This document shows positions 21,590 to 30,000 of a DNA stretch of 30,000 bases, piece by piece (within the stretch, counting starts at the first letter, position 1; every line of letters starts with the position of its first letter). The notes under the pieces were generated by a model. It was not told the origin of the DNA. It did not search any database and saw only the letters and a program-made list of their open reading frames with translations. Both the position numbers and the translations under genes were made by a program. The stretch spans positions 115,001 to 145,000 of the forward strand of contig JAXCGZ010020809.1 of the NCBI GenBank assembly GCA_037179515.1, given 5' to 3'. This stretch comes from Halocaridina rubra. Lineage: Eukaryota > Arthropoda > Malacostraca > Decapoda > Atyidae.

Positions 21590-22008
21590 TTTAGTGTATT
21601 CTGAGCAGTTGCTACCAAGCATATTTCTAGTATGAGGAAAAATATATTCATTTGAAAACTCATGTGAATTATATTTAGTATATCGTGAGCAGTTGCTATC
21701 AAGCTTATTTTTAATATGAGGAAAAATATATTCATTTAGAAACTCATGTGATTTATATTTAGCATATTGTGAGCAGGTGCTATCAAGTAGATTTCTAGTA
21801 TGAGGAAAAGATATATTCATATGAAAACTCATGTGAATTATATTATGTATATCCTGAGCAGTTGCTATCAAGCATATTTCTAACATGATGAAATATATAT
21901 TCATTGGAAAACTCATGTGATTTATATTTAGCATATCGTGAGCAGTTGCTATCAAGCATATTTCTAATATGAGGAAAAAATATATTCATTTGAAAACTCA
22001 TGAAAACT
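21590..22008. repeat. 84-bp tandem repeat, five units
   Basis: GAGCAG-TGCTA anchors at 21603, 21687, 21771, 21856 and 21940 (periods 84, 84, 85, 84). Because 84 is 28 codons, a 124-codon minus-strand frame (21581-21955) stays open with a 28-residue repeat (NSHEFSNEYIFPHTR-like). The 85-base unit changes the peptide frame midway, so coding seems unlikely. Confidence 0.95.
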
Positions 22009-22215
22009 TATTCTGTTATAAAAATCTTTTGATAGATTAAGCTCTTACCTGCCATAATTATCATATCTGGTAAAATCATTCACCTGATATACATTGGCAC
22101 TGAAAGGTGCCAAAAATAGATCAGTTTTAATTCTGTCAAGTCATGAAATTGGTTCCTACTTTCTACATTTACACACACAAATGTTTCTTTCTAAACAGCC
22201 AGTTGTATAAATTAT

Positions 22216-22591
22216 GGCCCGATTTCTTAAACAGTGTTAACCTAGGATACCATATTGCTAGTTAGCTAGACACACATATGGATTTCATAAAGGCATCTGA
22301 CGTGGTTCTGTGTATGGCTAGGATACCATATTGTTAGTTAGCTAGACACAAACAAATGGATTTCGTAAACGCATCTGACGCGATTCTGTGTATGGATAGG
22401 ATCCTTTGCGGGATCCTATCCATACACAGAACCGCGTTAGATGCGTTTATGAAATCCATTTGTTTGTGTCTAGCTAACTAACAATATGGTATCCTAGCCA
22501 TACACAGAACCACGTCAGATGCGTTTATGAAATCCATTTGTGTGTCTAACAATATGGTATCCTAGGTTTACACTGTTTAAGAAATCGGCCC
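22216..22591. mobile_element. MITE-2 foldback element, copy 3 (four sub-arms)
   Basis: Flanked by TAT on both sides (22213-22215 and 22592-22594). Each arm carries the GGATACCATATTG...GTGTATGG sub-block twice, symmetrically, around a GGATCCTTTGCGGGATCC centre, making it about 140 bases longer than copy 2. Confidence 0.88.
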
Positions 22592-22772
22592 TATGACAGG
22601 AAGGTGGAAAGGGTAGAATTAATGATTCATATTTGTGCCTGTACTAAATAAGTTTCAAAGGAGAAGTTTGTGGTTACCCAAGACTTATCTGGGTCGAGAC
22701 TTGCTCGAGGGATAGAGCCAGCCAATTATTCTTAAGGCTAGATTCACTGAAGCTTGCATGCACACATTCTGG
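22592..22772. other. Unannotated sequence
   Basis: Nothing recognised. Confidence 0.4.
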
Positions 22773-22946
22773 ATCAAGTAACGATAACGAATCCCAGGGC
22801 ATTATATCAGATTACCCCGTGAATTGTTAGGTTAGGTTAGGTTAGGTTAGGTTAGTATGAGTTAGATTAGTAATTAACTCAACTTAATTTACCTATCCTT
22901 ACTTAACCTAACTATTTAAGGAGTTATATAATGTATTGGGATTCAT
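22773..22946. repeat. TTAGG-bearing inverted repeat, copy 1
   Basis: Left end ATCAAGTAACGATAACGAAT and a weakly complementary right end (GAATCCCAATACATTATATA in minus reading) enclose TTAGG units, 5.8 copies at 22827-22855, and a degenerate CCTAA on the other arm (22905-22912). Homologous to 29148-29347. TTAGG is the arthropod telomere unit. Confidence 0.65.
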
Positions 22947-22951
22947 TTCCA

Positions 22952-22990
22952 TTTTTGGCCCGTCCTGGTGTCACCAAAAAAAATAAATAA
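22952..22990 (-). repeat. Rep-D 5' fragment
   Basis: Minus reading GGTGACACCAGGACGGGCCA matches the start of 3541-3686. Confidence 0.65.
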
Positions 22991-23417
22991 TTAATAATCC
23001 CATATTCTTAAGAAAAATATACTTTTAACTTCTTTATGATAATATTCTCTTGGCTGCCTTCCACTTTTGCGTTGTCTTTATCTTCTTCAGTTAAAGACAT
23101 TTCTCCTAGTTTACAGATATGATTTACGACCTACTTGTCCTCTGTCCGACAGGTTTTCAAATTCTGTGCTTTCTCTTAAGAGGGAATGGGTGCTTTCATG
23201 GACGTTAATTCTGTCCAATTTGTCTTCAGTAGCCTGTAACCTACCTGTAACCTACCTATAAAGTGTGTGTATCTATGTACAAAAGATACTTTTGTATCTG
23301 TTTATTACATATGCTGATAATTTTTGGAAAAGAGTGATCATTTATCTGCCTTTACTTTCTCTGTTTGAACTTCTGTCTATACTTCGTATTTTCTGGGATC
23401 AGTATTTGTTTATTTTC
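22991..23417. other. Unannotated sequence
   Basis: Short frames without recognisable domains. A GTAACCTACCT doublet lies at 23236-23256. Confidence 0.45.
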
Positions 23418-23677
23418 CGTGACCGCCGTGGTCAGGTCGTCAATTCGGGATCCGTCAAGGTCTGAGGTTAGAAAGGGCATTCACTCGGGGTAGCGGTCGC
23501 ACTTTGCTAAAACCAAAGTCCTTTGTAATTGGGCACTGTCCTAGCCCTTACCAAGAAAAGGGAGTCCTGAGGTTAGAAAGGGCATTCACTCTTGGTAGTG
23601 GTCACACTCTGCCAAAACCAAAGAACCTTCGTAAGGGGTCACGGTCCTATCCTTTACTAAGAAAAGGGAGTCCGTGA
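23418..23677 (+). mobile_element. Rearranged SINE-A with duplicated body
   Basis: The head is damaged (CCGCCGTGGTCAGG, then a lost B-box core). The body from TGAGGTTAGAAAGGGCATTC occurs twice, at 23463 and 23568 (period 105), the second joined directly to the GGGAGTCC near the end of the first. Slippage or recombination within one SINE, or a head-to-tail insertion, would explain this. Confidence 0.78.
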
Positions 23678-23709
23678 GATTTCTTCTGTAGTTATAATTT
23701 ACTTTCTCT

Positions 23710-23880
23710 GCGTCCGCGACTCTGAGGCGGCAGGTCGAGGGTTCGCGCTCCGTCACGGACTGAGGTTAGTAAGGGCATAAACTCAGGGTAACGATTACAT
23801 CTGCCAAAACAAGTCCTTCGTAAGAAGGCAACCGTCCTAACCCTTAGTAGAAAAGGGAGTTCGTGACGTAAAGCCGAAAC
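23710..23880 (+). mobile_element. SINE-A, 5' truncated
   Basis: Starts inside the head at GCGTCCGCGACTCTGAGG; the A box is absent and the B box GGGTTCGCGCTCC is present. The 3' end is GTGACGTAAAGCCGAAAC. Confidence 0.85.
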
Positions 23881-23939
23881 CAAACCAAGCAGCTCATAAT
23901 GGTAATTAATAGTATTGTTGTTGGAATTTTTTTTTTGAT

Positions 23940-24183
23940 CAGTCCCAGAATAGGCACCTAATATATTTTTTATTTATTTATATGCTTTATGTTGTATTGA
24001 AACAAAAGTCAGGTGCCTGATTTTGGATTGAAGTTGAGCGCAGGAAATTATTATAAGTAACAGTTTTGAACTAAGGTTAAATTAGATGAGATTAACTTAG
24101 CCTAACCTAACCGAACCATATATTTTGAACGGAAGTGCTTAATCTGAGAATGAGGTACATTAGATACCTACTCTTGGATTAAT
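23940..24183. repeat. Possible third TTAGG-type element, decayed
   Basis: CCTAACCTAACCG at 24101-24113 lies between weakly complementary ends (about 23943-23963 and 24160-24180). The match is poor and this call is tentative. Confidence 0.3.
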
Positions 24184-24283
24184 CCTTTTATTCAAGAAAA
24201 TGGAGGATTTATTCATACACGAAGAAAAAAAGTCTGATACATCAAGAAAAAAGAAAAAAAAAAAAACTTAAATCAAGACAAGG

Positions 24284-24396
24284 AACTTGCCCTCATCGGG
24301 CCCGGGCACCAAGAAAACAATGATACGAAAATAAGTATCAGCACAAAGTAGAAATAAAAGCATGATGAACAGTAGGAAAAGGACAGGCTGAAAGAA
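24284..24396 (+). repeat. Rep-D dispersed repeat
   Basis: GCCCTCATCGGGCCCGGGCA, AGAAAACA and GGAAAAGGACAGGCTGAAAG match the family; preceded by an A-rich stretch. Confidence 0.65.
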
Positions 24397-24850
24397 TTGT
24401 TAAAGTAATAATGTACATTATACTCTCATTATTATTCTTTTGTCGTCTCTTGCAGTTCCTGGTAAAGTGATGGGTCTGTGCATTTTATTTACGTGTCCCC
24501 CCACCCCCCTTGACATCTATTACCCCCCCCAGTCAAGTCCTCGGGGAGGTAATGGGGAGGGAGGGAGAAGAGAGCCAAGAATGGGGATAAATGGGTGATT
24601 TTAGAAGCATTGCTATAACTTTCTAGATAATTTTTTCGCATTTTATTTGAAACTGGGGTTGGGGGGGATAAGGATCTGAATATGTACACAAGGAAAGGGT
24701 TATATGTGTAGGTATGTGTGTATAGGTGTGATTGTGTGAGTATAACCGTGTACATACACGTAATCATACATACACTGAGTACCCTCAGTATTGTGGTTTT
24801 TCAATGTATATAATGACTGTATAGAAGAACGGGAAATGGTGTTTACGTTA
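24397..24850. other. Unannotated, with C- and G-rich patches
   Basis: C-runs at 24497-24530, G-rich 24543-24570 and 24655-24668, and a GT-rich stretch 24705-24740. The 92-codon minus-strand frame has no known domain. Confidence 0.45.
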
Positions 24851-24970
24851 TGAGGTTAGCAAGGGCATGCACTCAGGGTAACGATTACATCTGCCAAAAC
24901 AAGTCCTTTGCAAGAAGGCAACCGTCCTAGTCCTTGGTAGAAAAGGGAGTCCGTGGCGTAAAACCGGAAC
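24851..24970 (+). mobile_element. SINE-A, body only
   Basis: 5' truncated at TGAGGTTAGCAAGGG; the tRNA head is missing. Ends GTAAAACCGGAAC. Confidence 0.85.
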
Positions 24971-25022
24971 ATTAATTTTCTAGTTCTGATAATTAGTGCC
25001 TCAGATATACAGGATCAAATGT

Positions 25023-25220
25023 GTAGTCACCGTGGCTCTTGCGGTAGTGTCCGCGAGTTTTTTGATGAGGCACGTCGAGGGTTCGCGCCCCGTCATGGTC
25101 TGAGGTTAGCAAGGGATTGCACTCAGGGTAAGGATTACATCTGCCAAAACAAGTCTTTCGGAAGAAGGCAACCGTCCTAGCCCTTGGTAGAAAAGGGAGT
25201 CCGTGACGTAAAACCGGAAC
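25023..25220 (+). mobile_element. SINE-A with 18-bp target duplication
   Basis: Complete from GTAGTCACCGTGGCTC to AAAACCGGAAC with a B box GGGTTCGCGCCCC; the A box is slightly altered (CTCTTGCGG). ATATACAGGATCAAATGT at 25005-25022 recurs at 25221-25238 with one A/G difference. Confidence 0.94.
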
Positions 25221-25410
25221 ATATACAGGATCGAATGTATATATCGAACCCTAGCCGTGAAATGTGTCTGGGGGGGGGGGTCTGTATTCTGTCCAACCTA
25301 ACTGTATCCCTATCAAAGATAGACTGCATCCCTATCAAGATAGGCTTTTGAAATCTGTACAAGCATTGCATCTGAGATATAATCACTTCTATAATGTCTT
25401 TAAAGTAGTT

Positions 25411-25606
25411 TGTGGCCACCGTAGCTGACTGGTAACGCTCACGACTTTGATTCGTCAGGGCGAAGGTTCGCGGCCCGCCTCGGTCTGTGGTTTGAATGGG
25501 CATTCACTCAGGGTAACGACCACACTTGCTAAAAGCCAAAGTCCTTCGCATAAAGGCACCGTCCTAGCCCTTAGTGGAAAAGTGAATCCGTGACGTAAAA
25601 CCGATA
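25411..25606 (+). mobile_element. Diverged SINE-A relative
   Basis: A box TAGCTGACTGGTAACGC, B box AAGGTTCGCGGCCC, body with CATTCACTCAGGGTAACGAC and CACCGTCCTAGCCC, 3' end GTGACGTAAAACCG. Confidence 0.85.
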
Positions 25607-25666
25607 ACACTATGTTTAGAGTAGTCAGTCAGTTTGATGATGTATTCATTTATCATCATTAATGTT

Positions 25667-25825
25667 CCGGATTTACGTCACGAACTCCCTTTTCCTACCA
25701 AGGGCTAGGACGGTTGCCTTCTTGCGAAGGACTTGTTTTGGCAGATGTAATCGTTACCCTGAGTGCATGCCCTTGCTAACCTCAGACCGTGACGGGGCGT
25801 GAACCCTCGACCTGACGCCTCAGAT
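25667..25825 (-). mobile_element. SINE-A, head truncated
   Basis: Matches the family from the 3' end through the B box (GGGGCGTGAACCCTCG on plus) and stops at GCCTCAGA, before the A box. Confidence 0.87.
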
Positions 25826-26041
25826 ATTGTGATTATTAAAATTATGCAATGCGCAGGTAAGATTGGCAGGTAAGATTACCTATTGCAATACGAGATGGGG
25901 TGAGGAGTGTCTTCAAAACATCGACGGGACAGATACACGTACAGGTACGAATGGACTTTTTCTGGGATGTTCAGAAAACACGTGATCATATTGAGTGTGC
26001 CGCGGGTTTTGATTTCCAAGATAGGCTAAGGTACCAAAACA

Positions 26042-26141
<100 letters not shown>

Positions 26142-26212
26142 TCGCAGCCTAAAGATATTAAGACAAAAATATCGTGTTACTGCATGTGGGAAAAAGAAAG
26201 AAAATTATATAA

Positions 26213-26422
<210 letters not shown>

Positions 26423-26452
26423 GAAAAAAGAAAATATAAAGGATGAATTGAT

Positions 26453-26453
<1 letters not shown>

Positions 26454-26518
<65 letters not shown>
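26454..26518. repeat. (AG)n microsatellite
   Basis: About 32 AG units, complementary to the (TC)n at 26045-26138. Confidence 0.97.
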
Positions 26519-26521
<3 letters not shown>

Positions 26522-26764
26522 GGAAATGTAAAAGAGACAGGATGAACTGATACGTTTAAGTCCAAAATAGCTCAATTTGTTTAAGTCCTAATGGATTAAA
26601 AAAAAAAAAATGGCTGATAAGGTCAGGAGATCTGTGAAGTTTATTCCTGTTTACAATGTATTGGACTTTCCATAACAAACTACTGACCTTGTTTTTCTTT
26701 TGCGGAAATCCAGATCTTCATATGAGGTCAAAGTTAACATGGACTTAATACTGATAAATGGATT

Positions 26765-26954
26765 CGGTTTTACGTCACGAACTCCCTTTCCTTCTAAGGG
26801 CTAGGACGGTTGCCTTCTTACGAAGGACTTGTTTTGGCAGATGTAATCGTTACCCTGAGTGTATGCCCTTACTAACCTCAGTCCGTGACGGAGCGCGAAC
26901 CCTCGACCTGCCGACTCAGAGTCGCAGACGCTACCATTTTGCCACGGAGACTAC
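26765..26954 (-). mobile_element. SINE-A with perfect 20-bp target duplication
   Basis: TGGACTTAATACTGATAAAT at 26740-26759 recurs exactly at 26955-26974. Head reads GTCTCCGTGGCAAAATGGTA, so the A box is changed; B box GGGTTCGCGCTCC intact. An exact duplication suggests one of the younger insertions in the window. Confidence 0.95.
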
Positions 26955-27083
26955 TGGACTTAATACTGATAAATAGAAAAAATAAATTTAGGATTTCTGT
27001 CCAATTCTAGGACCAAACAAAACCTGAGTATCTATTGAAACTTATCGTAATAGATAAATAAATCCACACCACATACCAGAGCC

Positions 27084-27120
27084 ATATTCCCCCTTATAAG
27101 GGGGGTGGCTGAGTCAAAGA
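27084..27120 (-). mobile_element. LINE 3' hairpin fragment
   Basis: Shares the TATTCCCCCTT-TAAGGGGG hairpin and the following GGTGGC-GAG block with 15183-15216. Probably another 3' end of the same LINE or a derivative. Confidence 0.55.
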
Positions 27121-27409
27121 AAATAGTTTGACTTTTTGTGGGAAGTAAATAGAGAGGAGGGGATTCCCAGTCTCCTCGCTCCGCCTCACTGAGTCGACTT
27201 TTAAGACACGCAGGGGATCACGGAGATAGTATTCTTACTCCTCTCCCTCAGAGAGTAGATATATAAATAATATGAGATGAATATAAGCCATATCTCAAGC
27301 TTGACTTACCCTCACTTTCAATTTTTGTACATAATTTTAAGATCCTGTGGAATTTCTTCTGAGGATTCTCAGACTTGTGTTTTTCATATTTTATGATAAT
27401 ATGATCTCG
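27121..27409. other. Unannotated sequence
   Basis: No gene recognised; AGGCGGAGCGAGGAG-type purine sequence on the minus strand near 27170-27185. Confidence 0.4.
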
Positions 27410-27624
27410 AGAGCGGTTTACACGGTCAAACGGTTCGTCGAACGCGGTTGGACAGACAAGTGTTTGAAGTGATGTTCGAACGTTGTGAACGGGGAATTTG
27501 GTTGTCGAACACGTTCGACAAACGTGTTCGACAACCATATGCCCCTTTCACACGTTCGAACATCACTTCAAGCACTTGTCTGTCGAACCGCGTTCGACGA
27601 ACCGTTTGACCGTGCAAACCGCCT
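27410..27624. mobile_element. MITE-1 foldback element, copy 5
   Basis: Terminal repeats altered in a compensatory way (GAGCGGTTTACACGG left, CAAACCGCCT right), so both ends carry the same GCGG variant. Right flank TTA, left flank TCG. Contains a GTTGTGAACG insertion in the left arm. Confidence 0.83.
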
Positions 27625-27751
27625 TTAAAGGTTACTGTATACGTCGTCTGCCGGATCTGTAACTCTCATTTCGTTGTGTCTTTTTACTGTATAATGACAA
27701 TATCTTGAGTAGCGAAAAGTTTTATTTAGATTCTTGGAGATAAAGTAATTC

Positions 27752-27756
<5 letters not shown>

Positions 27757-27845
<89 letters not shown>
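27757..27845. repeat. (CT)n microsatellite
   Basis: About 44 CT units. Confidence 0.97.
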
Positions 27846-27847
<2 letters not shown>

Positions 27848-28016
27848 GCCATTCTGTGAGTTGTGTGTTAGTATGCAGCAATGTTTTATCAATATGTACA
27901 CCTCCCTGTAAACCATGTCAATTCTTGGTTTTAATATCCATTTGAAGCCATTATTTGTATGAACTCATGTAATGTCTGACGCCTTGGCGCAATAAATTAA
28001 TAAAATAAAAATATAA
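27846..28016 (+). other. Possible LINE 3' untranslated end
   Basis: GACGCCTTGGCGCAATAAAT (short GCC/GGC hairpin then an AATAAA-like signal) followed by AATAAAATAAAAATATA looks like the end of a retroposon transcript entering the CT array. No coding sequence upstream. Confidence 0.3.
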
Positions 28017-28048
<32 letters not shown>

Positions 28049-28055
28049 TCCTCTC

Positions 28056-28103
<48 letters not shown>

Positions 28104-28124
28104 ATCAATCAACCCGTAAAAGAG

Positions 28125-28216
<92 letters not shown>

Positions 28217-28231
28217 AATCAATCAACCCGT
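28017..28231. repeat. (CT)n array with recurrent spacer, left part
   Basis: CT blocks with CTCC slips, separated by the spacer TCAATCAATCAACCCGTAAA then AGAGGG at 28099-28126 and a partial spacer ending AACCCGT at 28216-28231, where the LINE fragment begins. Confidence 0.93.
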
Positions 28232-28627
28232 GCGTATCAATAACGTCAACACCAGATATCAGAATTCTTTTTACGTGCCCAGAACTTCCACTGATATTGG
28301 GGCAAGAGCCTTAAATGTAATGGGCCCGAGACTTTGGAACTCTTTACCCGCAAACTTAAGAAGCTGCCAAACATTACCCTCATTTAAATCTCATCTTTTA
28401 ATCACCTACTTAATAAGTGATTTTAGTCTCATTATTATCCTCCCATTGGGTAGACGAAGTGTACGTATGCTTATTTTAATGTGTAAATATTTTGATTTTG
28501 TGCTTTGCAAATTTCATTTGTTTTATTTTGACATTTTACATTTGTAATTTGTAATTAGATTAATTATCATGTAATAGCCATTTTTGATGGAATAAAGTTT
28601 TTGACTTTTTGACTTTGACTTTGACTT

Positions 28628-28632
<5 letters not shown>
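28232..28632 (+). mobile_element. 5'-truncated CR1/L2-like LINE 3' end
   Basis: The frame from 28230 reads NTRYQNSFYVPRTS, GARALNVMGPRLWNSLPANL and LPSFKSHL, the usual C-terminal signature of CR1/L2-type LINE reverse transcriptases (VPR...G.R...GP.LWNSLP..LR...FK..L), open to 28547. The 3' part has AATAAAG at 28591 and a TTTGAC repeat tail (28599-28632) that merges into CT repeats. The catalytic RT domain is absent. Confidence 0.85.
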
Positions 28633-28696
<64 letters not shown>

Positions 28697-28714
28697 GTAA
28701 AAGAGGGCCTCCTC

Positions 28715-28807
<93 letters not shown>

Positions 28808-28853
28808 GAATCAACCCGTATAAGAGGCCTCTCTCTCTCTCTCTCTCCTCTCG

Positions 28854-28891
<38 letters not shown>

Positions 28892-28903
28892 CCCGTAAAA
28901 GAG

Positions 28904-28976
<73 letters not shown>

Positions 28977-28977
28977 C
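28632..28977. repeat. (CT)n array with recurrent spacer, right part
   Basis: CT blocks separated by spacers at 28690-28710 (CAACCCGTAAAAGAGGG), 28804-28830 (CAATGAATCAACCCGTATAA) and 28889-28907 (CCACCCGTAAAAGAGGG). Arg-Glu frames on the minus strand are artefacts. Confidence 0.95.
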
Positions 28978-29147
28978 CAAATCAGTTCACATAGGTGGGC
29001 CTTACTGCAGTAATCCTCTGCATACTGGAGAAAAAACTAGCACTATTCTTTTTGTAACTTACGATACCTACAATGGTATCCATTAAGTGATATAGAAATT
29101 ATGTGAGGATCATTTAGATAAATTAAAAATTGATTTTTTAATAAGTA
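28978..29147. other. Unannotated sequence
   Basis: Nothing recognised. Confidence 0.4.
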
Positions 29148-29347
29148 TCAAGTACAGATAACAACCCCTAGTACATTAAATGACCCTGTAAATTATTAGG
29201 TTAGGTTAGGTCAAGTTAGATTAGTTTAGGTTAATGCCTAACCTTAACTAGCCTAACCTAACCTAACCTAACAGTCTTCGGGGTTATTTAAACCTAGCAG
29301 TCTAACGGGGTTATTTAAGTAACTAGGGGTCGTGATCTTTACTTGAT
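29148..29347. repeat. TTAGG-bearing inverted repeat, copy 2
   Basis: Ends ATCAAGTACAGATAACAACC (left) and, in minus reading, ATCAAGTAAAGATCACGACC (right) pair over about 40 bases. Inside are three TTAGG units (29196-29210), a degenerate centre and four CCTAA units (29252-29272). The right arm has a roughly 24-base duplication of its AAATAACCCCG block. Could be a foldback element that contains or captured telomere-type repeats. Confidence 0.75.
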
Positions 29348-29731
29348 TCCTTAAACTATTTATAGGGTCACCGAAATGAGGGGAGGGGTGGTAGAAAGGA
29401 GAAGAAAGAATTAGCTACATGTGACCTCCACTTAGTCAGAATAAACTAACTAAACCCAGTTCAAACAAATCTTGACCCAAAATCGGAAGTATGTAGGGAA
29501 GGAAATCGTGTACTCTCTGCACTTTGGATAATGGGACCTGAAAATTATTCGGTATCAAGAGTTTATTATTCATAATAAATCGAGTATGAAGAAAAGAAGT
29601 TATTTACTTGATTTAGTGAAGGATTATAGCAATTGTAGAATTGTAGATTTTTTTATTTTGTAAGTAATTGTTGTAGTTGTAGAAATGCATTTTGTATATT
29701 GATATGTAGTGCAGTGTCGCCAGTGTGTGTG
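29348..29731. other. Unannotated sequence
   Basis: No gene or repeat recognised. G-rich patch near 29378-29390. Confidence 0.4.
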
Positions 29732-29819
29732 ATTACCTAATTGTGATTACCTAATTGTGTTTACGGGAAAGAGCCCAAAGCTCGTATCTTCCCGTCTCCT
29801 CATCGGTTCCATTTTATAC
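29732..29819 (-). mobile_element. LINE 3' untranslated region and tail
   Basis: Follows the stop codon of the 29820-30000 frame. Ends in a tandem tail of ATTACCTAATTGTG units (plus strand). Nearly the same segment lies at 4434-4530. Confidence 0.8.
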
Positions 29820-30000
29820 TTAGTGATACTTATCATACCTGTCCTTAAAACTATGGATTGAGATAGCATTAACTACCTCCTCGCTTAGCCAATTCCAATT
29901 ATCAACTACTCTTACACTGAAAAAGTATTTCCTTACATCCTGCAAAGAAGTTTTCTTACGAAGCTTCAAACTATGACCTCTAGTTCTAGAGCCAGCCATA
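29820..30000 (-). CDS. LINE reverse transcriptase C-terminus, partial
   Basis: Open from the window edge to a TAA stop (complement of 29820-29822): 59 codons without a frameshift or stop. TRGHSLKLRKK, RKYFFSVRVVDNWNWLSEEV and SFKDRYDKYH match the conserved C-terminus of CR1/L2-like LINE polyproteins (RGHS.KL...R..FFS.RVV..WN.LSEEVV.A.S...FK..D.Y). The catalytic RT and endonuclease would lie to the right, outside the window. An undamaged frame and a matching fragment at 4434 suggest fairly recent activity. Clade assignment is from memory of the motif. Confidence 0.82.
   Translation of the reverse strand, partial: MAGSRTRGHSLKLRKKTSLQDVRKYFFSVRVVDNWNWLSEEVVNAISIHSFKDRYDKYH

Noticed and set aside
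22827..22855. A true chromosome end
   Set aside because: Only about six TTAGG units, with ordinary sequence and transposons on both sides.

Overview
The window looks like non-coding, repeat-dense DNA of an arthropod nuclear genome, most likely a decapod crustacean. This rests on (1) TTAGG runs, the canonical arthropod telomere unit, (2) about 3.5 kb by my rough count of long, often compound microsatellites (AG/CT, AT, AAT, CA, GATA), (3) several tRNA-derived SINE families and (4) degenerate animal-type LINE reverse transcriptase remnants. The species assignment is inference. I found no host protein-coding gene. Most long open frames are translated microsatellites, SINEs or palindromic transposons.

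Layout. 0-5.5 kb: AG, ATT, CA and GATA microsatellites, one foldback transposon, two copies of a dispersed repeat (called Rep-D here), a SINE interrupted by a LINE 3' fragment, and a cluster of AGGTCA half-sites. 5.7-8 kb: a CA-rich block, a tandem triplet of SINE-A, a fourth SINE-A in the opposite orientation, a SINE-C and two adjacent foldback elements. 8.3-9.5 kb: a nearly perfect 468-bp palindrome with tRNA-like A and B boxes, bracketed by long (TA)n, plus a third degraded copy. 9.8-13.2 kb: GATA/GA array, a LINE 3' end between two matching microsatellites, and two copies of a second foldback family. 13.7-19.6 kb: SINEs, a decayed RTE-like LINE, a hAT non-autonomous element with an exact 8-bp target duplication, a 160-bp satellite and a purine-only minisatellite. 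20-27.7 kb: many SINE-A copies (three with clear target duplications), foldback elements, an 84-bp tandem repeat and a TTAGG-bearing inverted repeat. 27.7-30 kb: CT arrays with a recurrent spacer, two CR1/L2-like LINE 3' ends (the last reading open to the window edge), and a second TTAGG-bearing inverted repeat.

Functional picture. LINEs supply reverse transcriptase in trans to SINEs, as the 12-20 bp SINE target duplications indicate. The foldback and hAT elements have no transposase and need enzymes encoded elsewhere. Several microsatellites abut LINE 3' ends, so retroposon tails may have seeded part of the simple-repeat load. Labels SINE-A/B/C, MITE-1/2 and Rep-D are mine. All relationships come from reading the window, with no database search.
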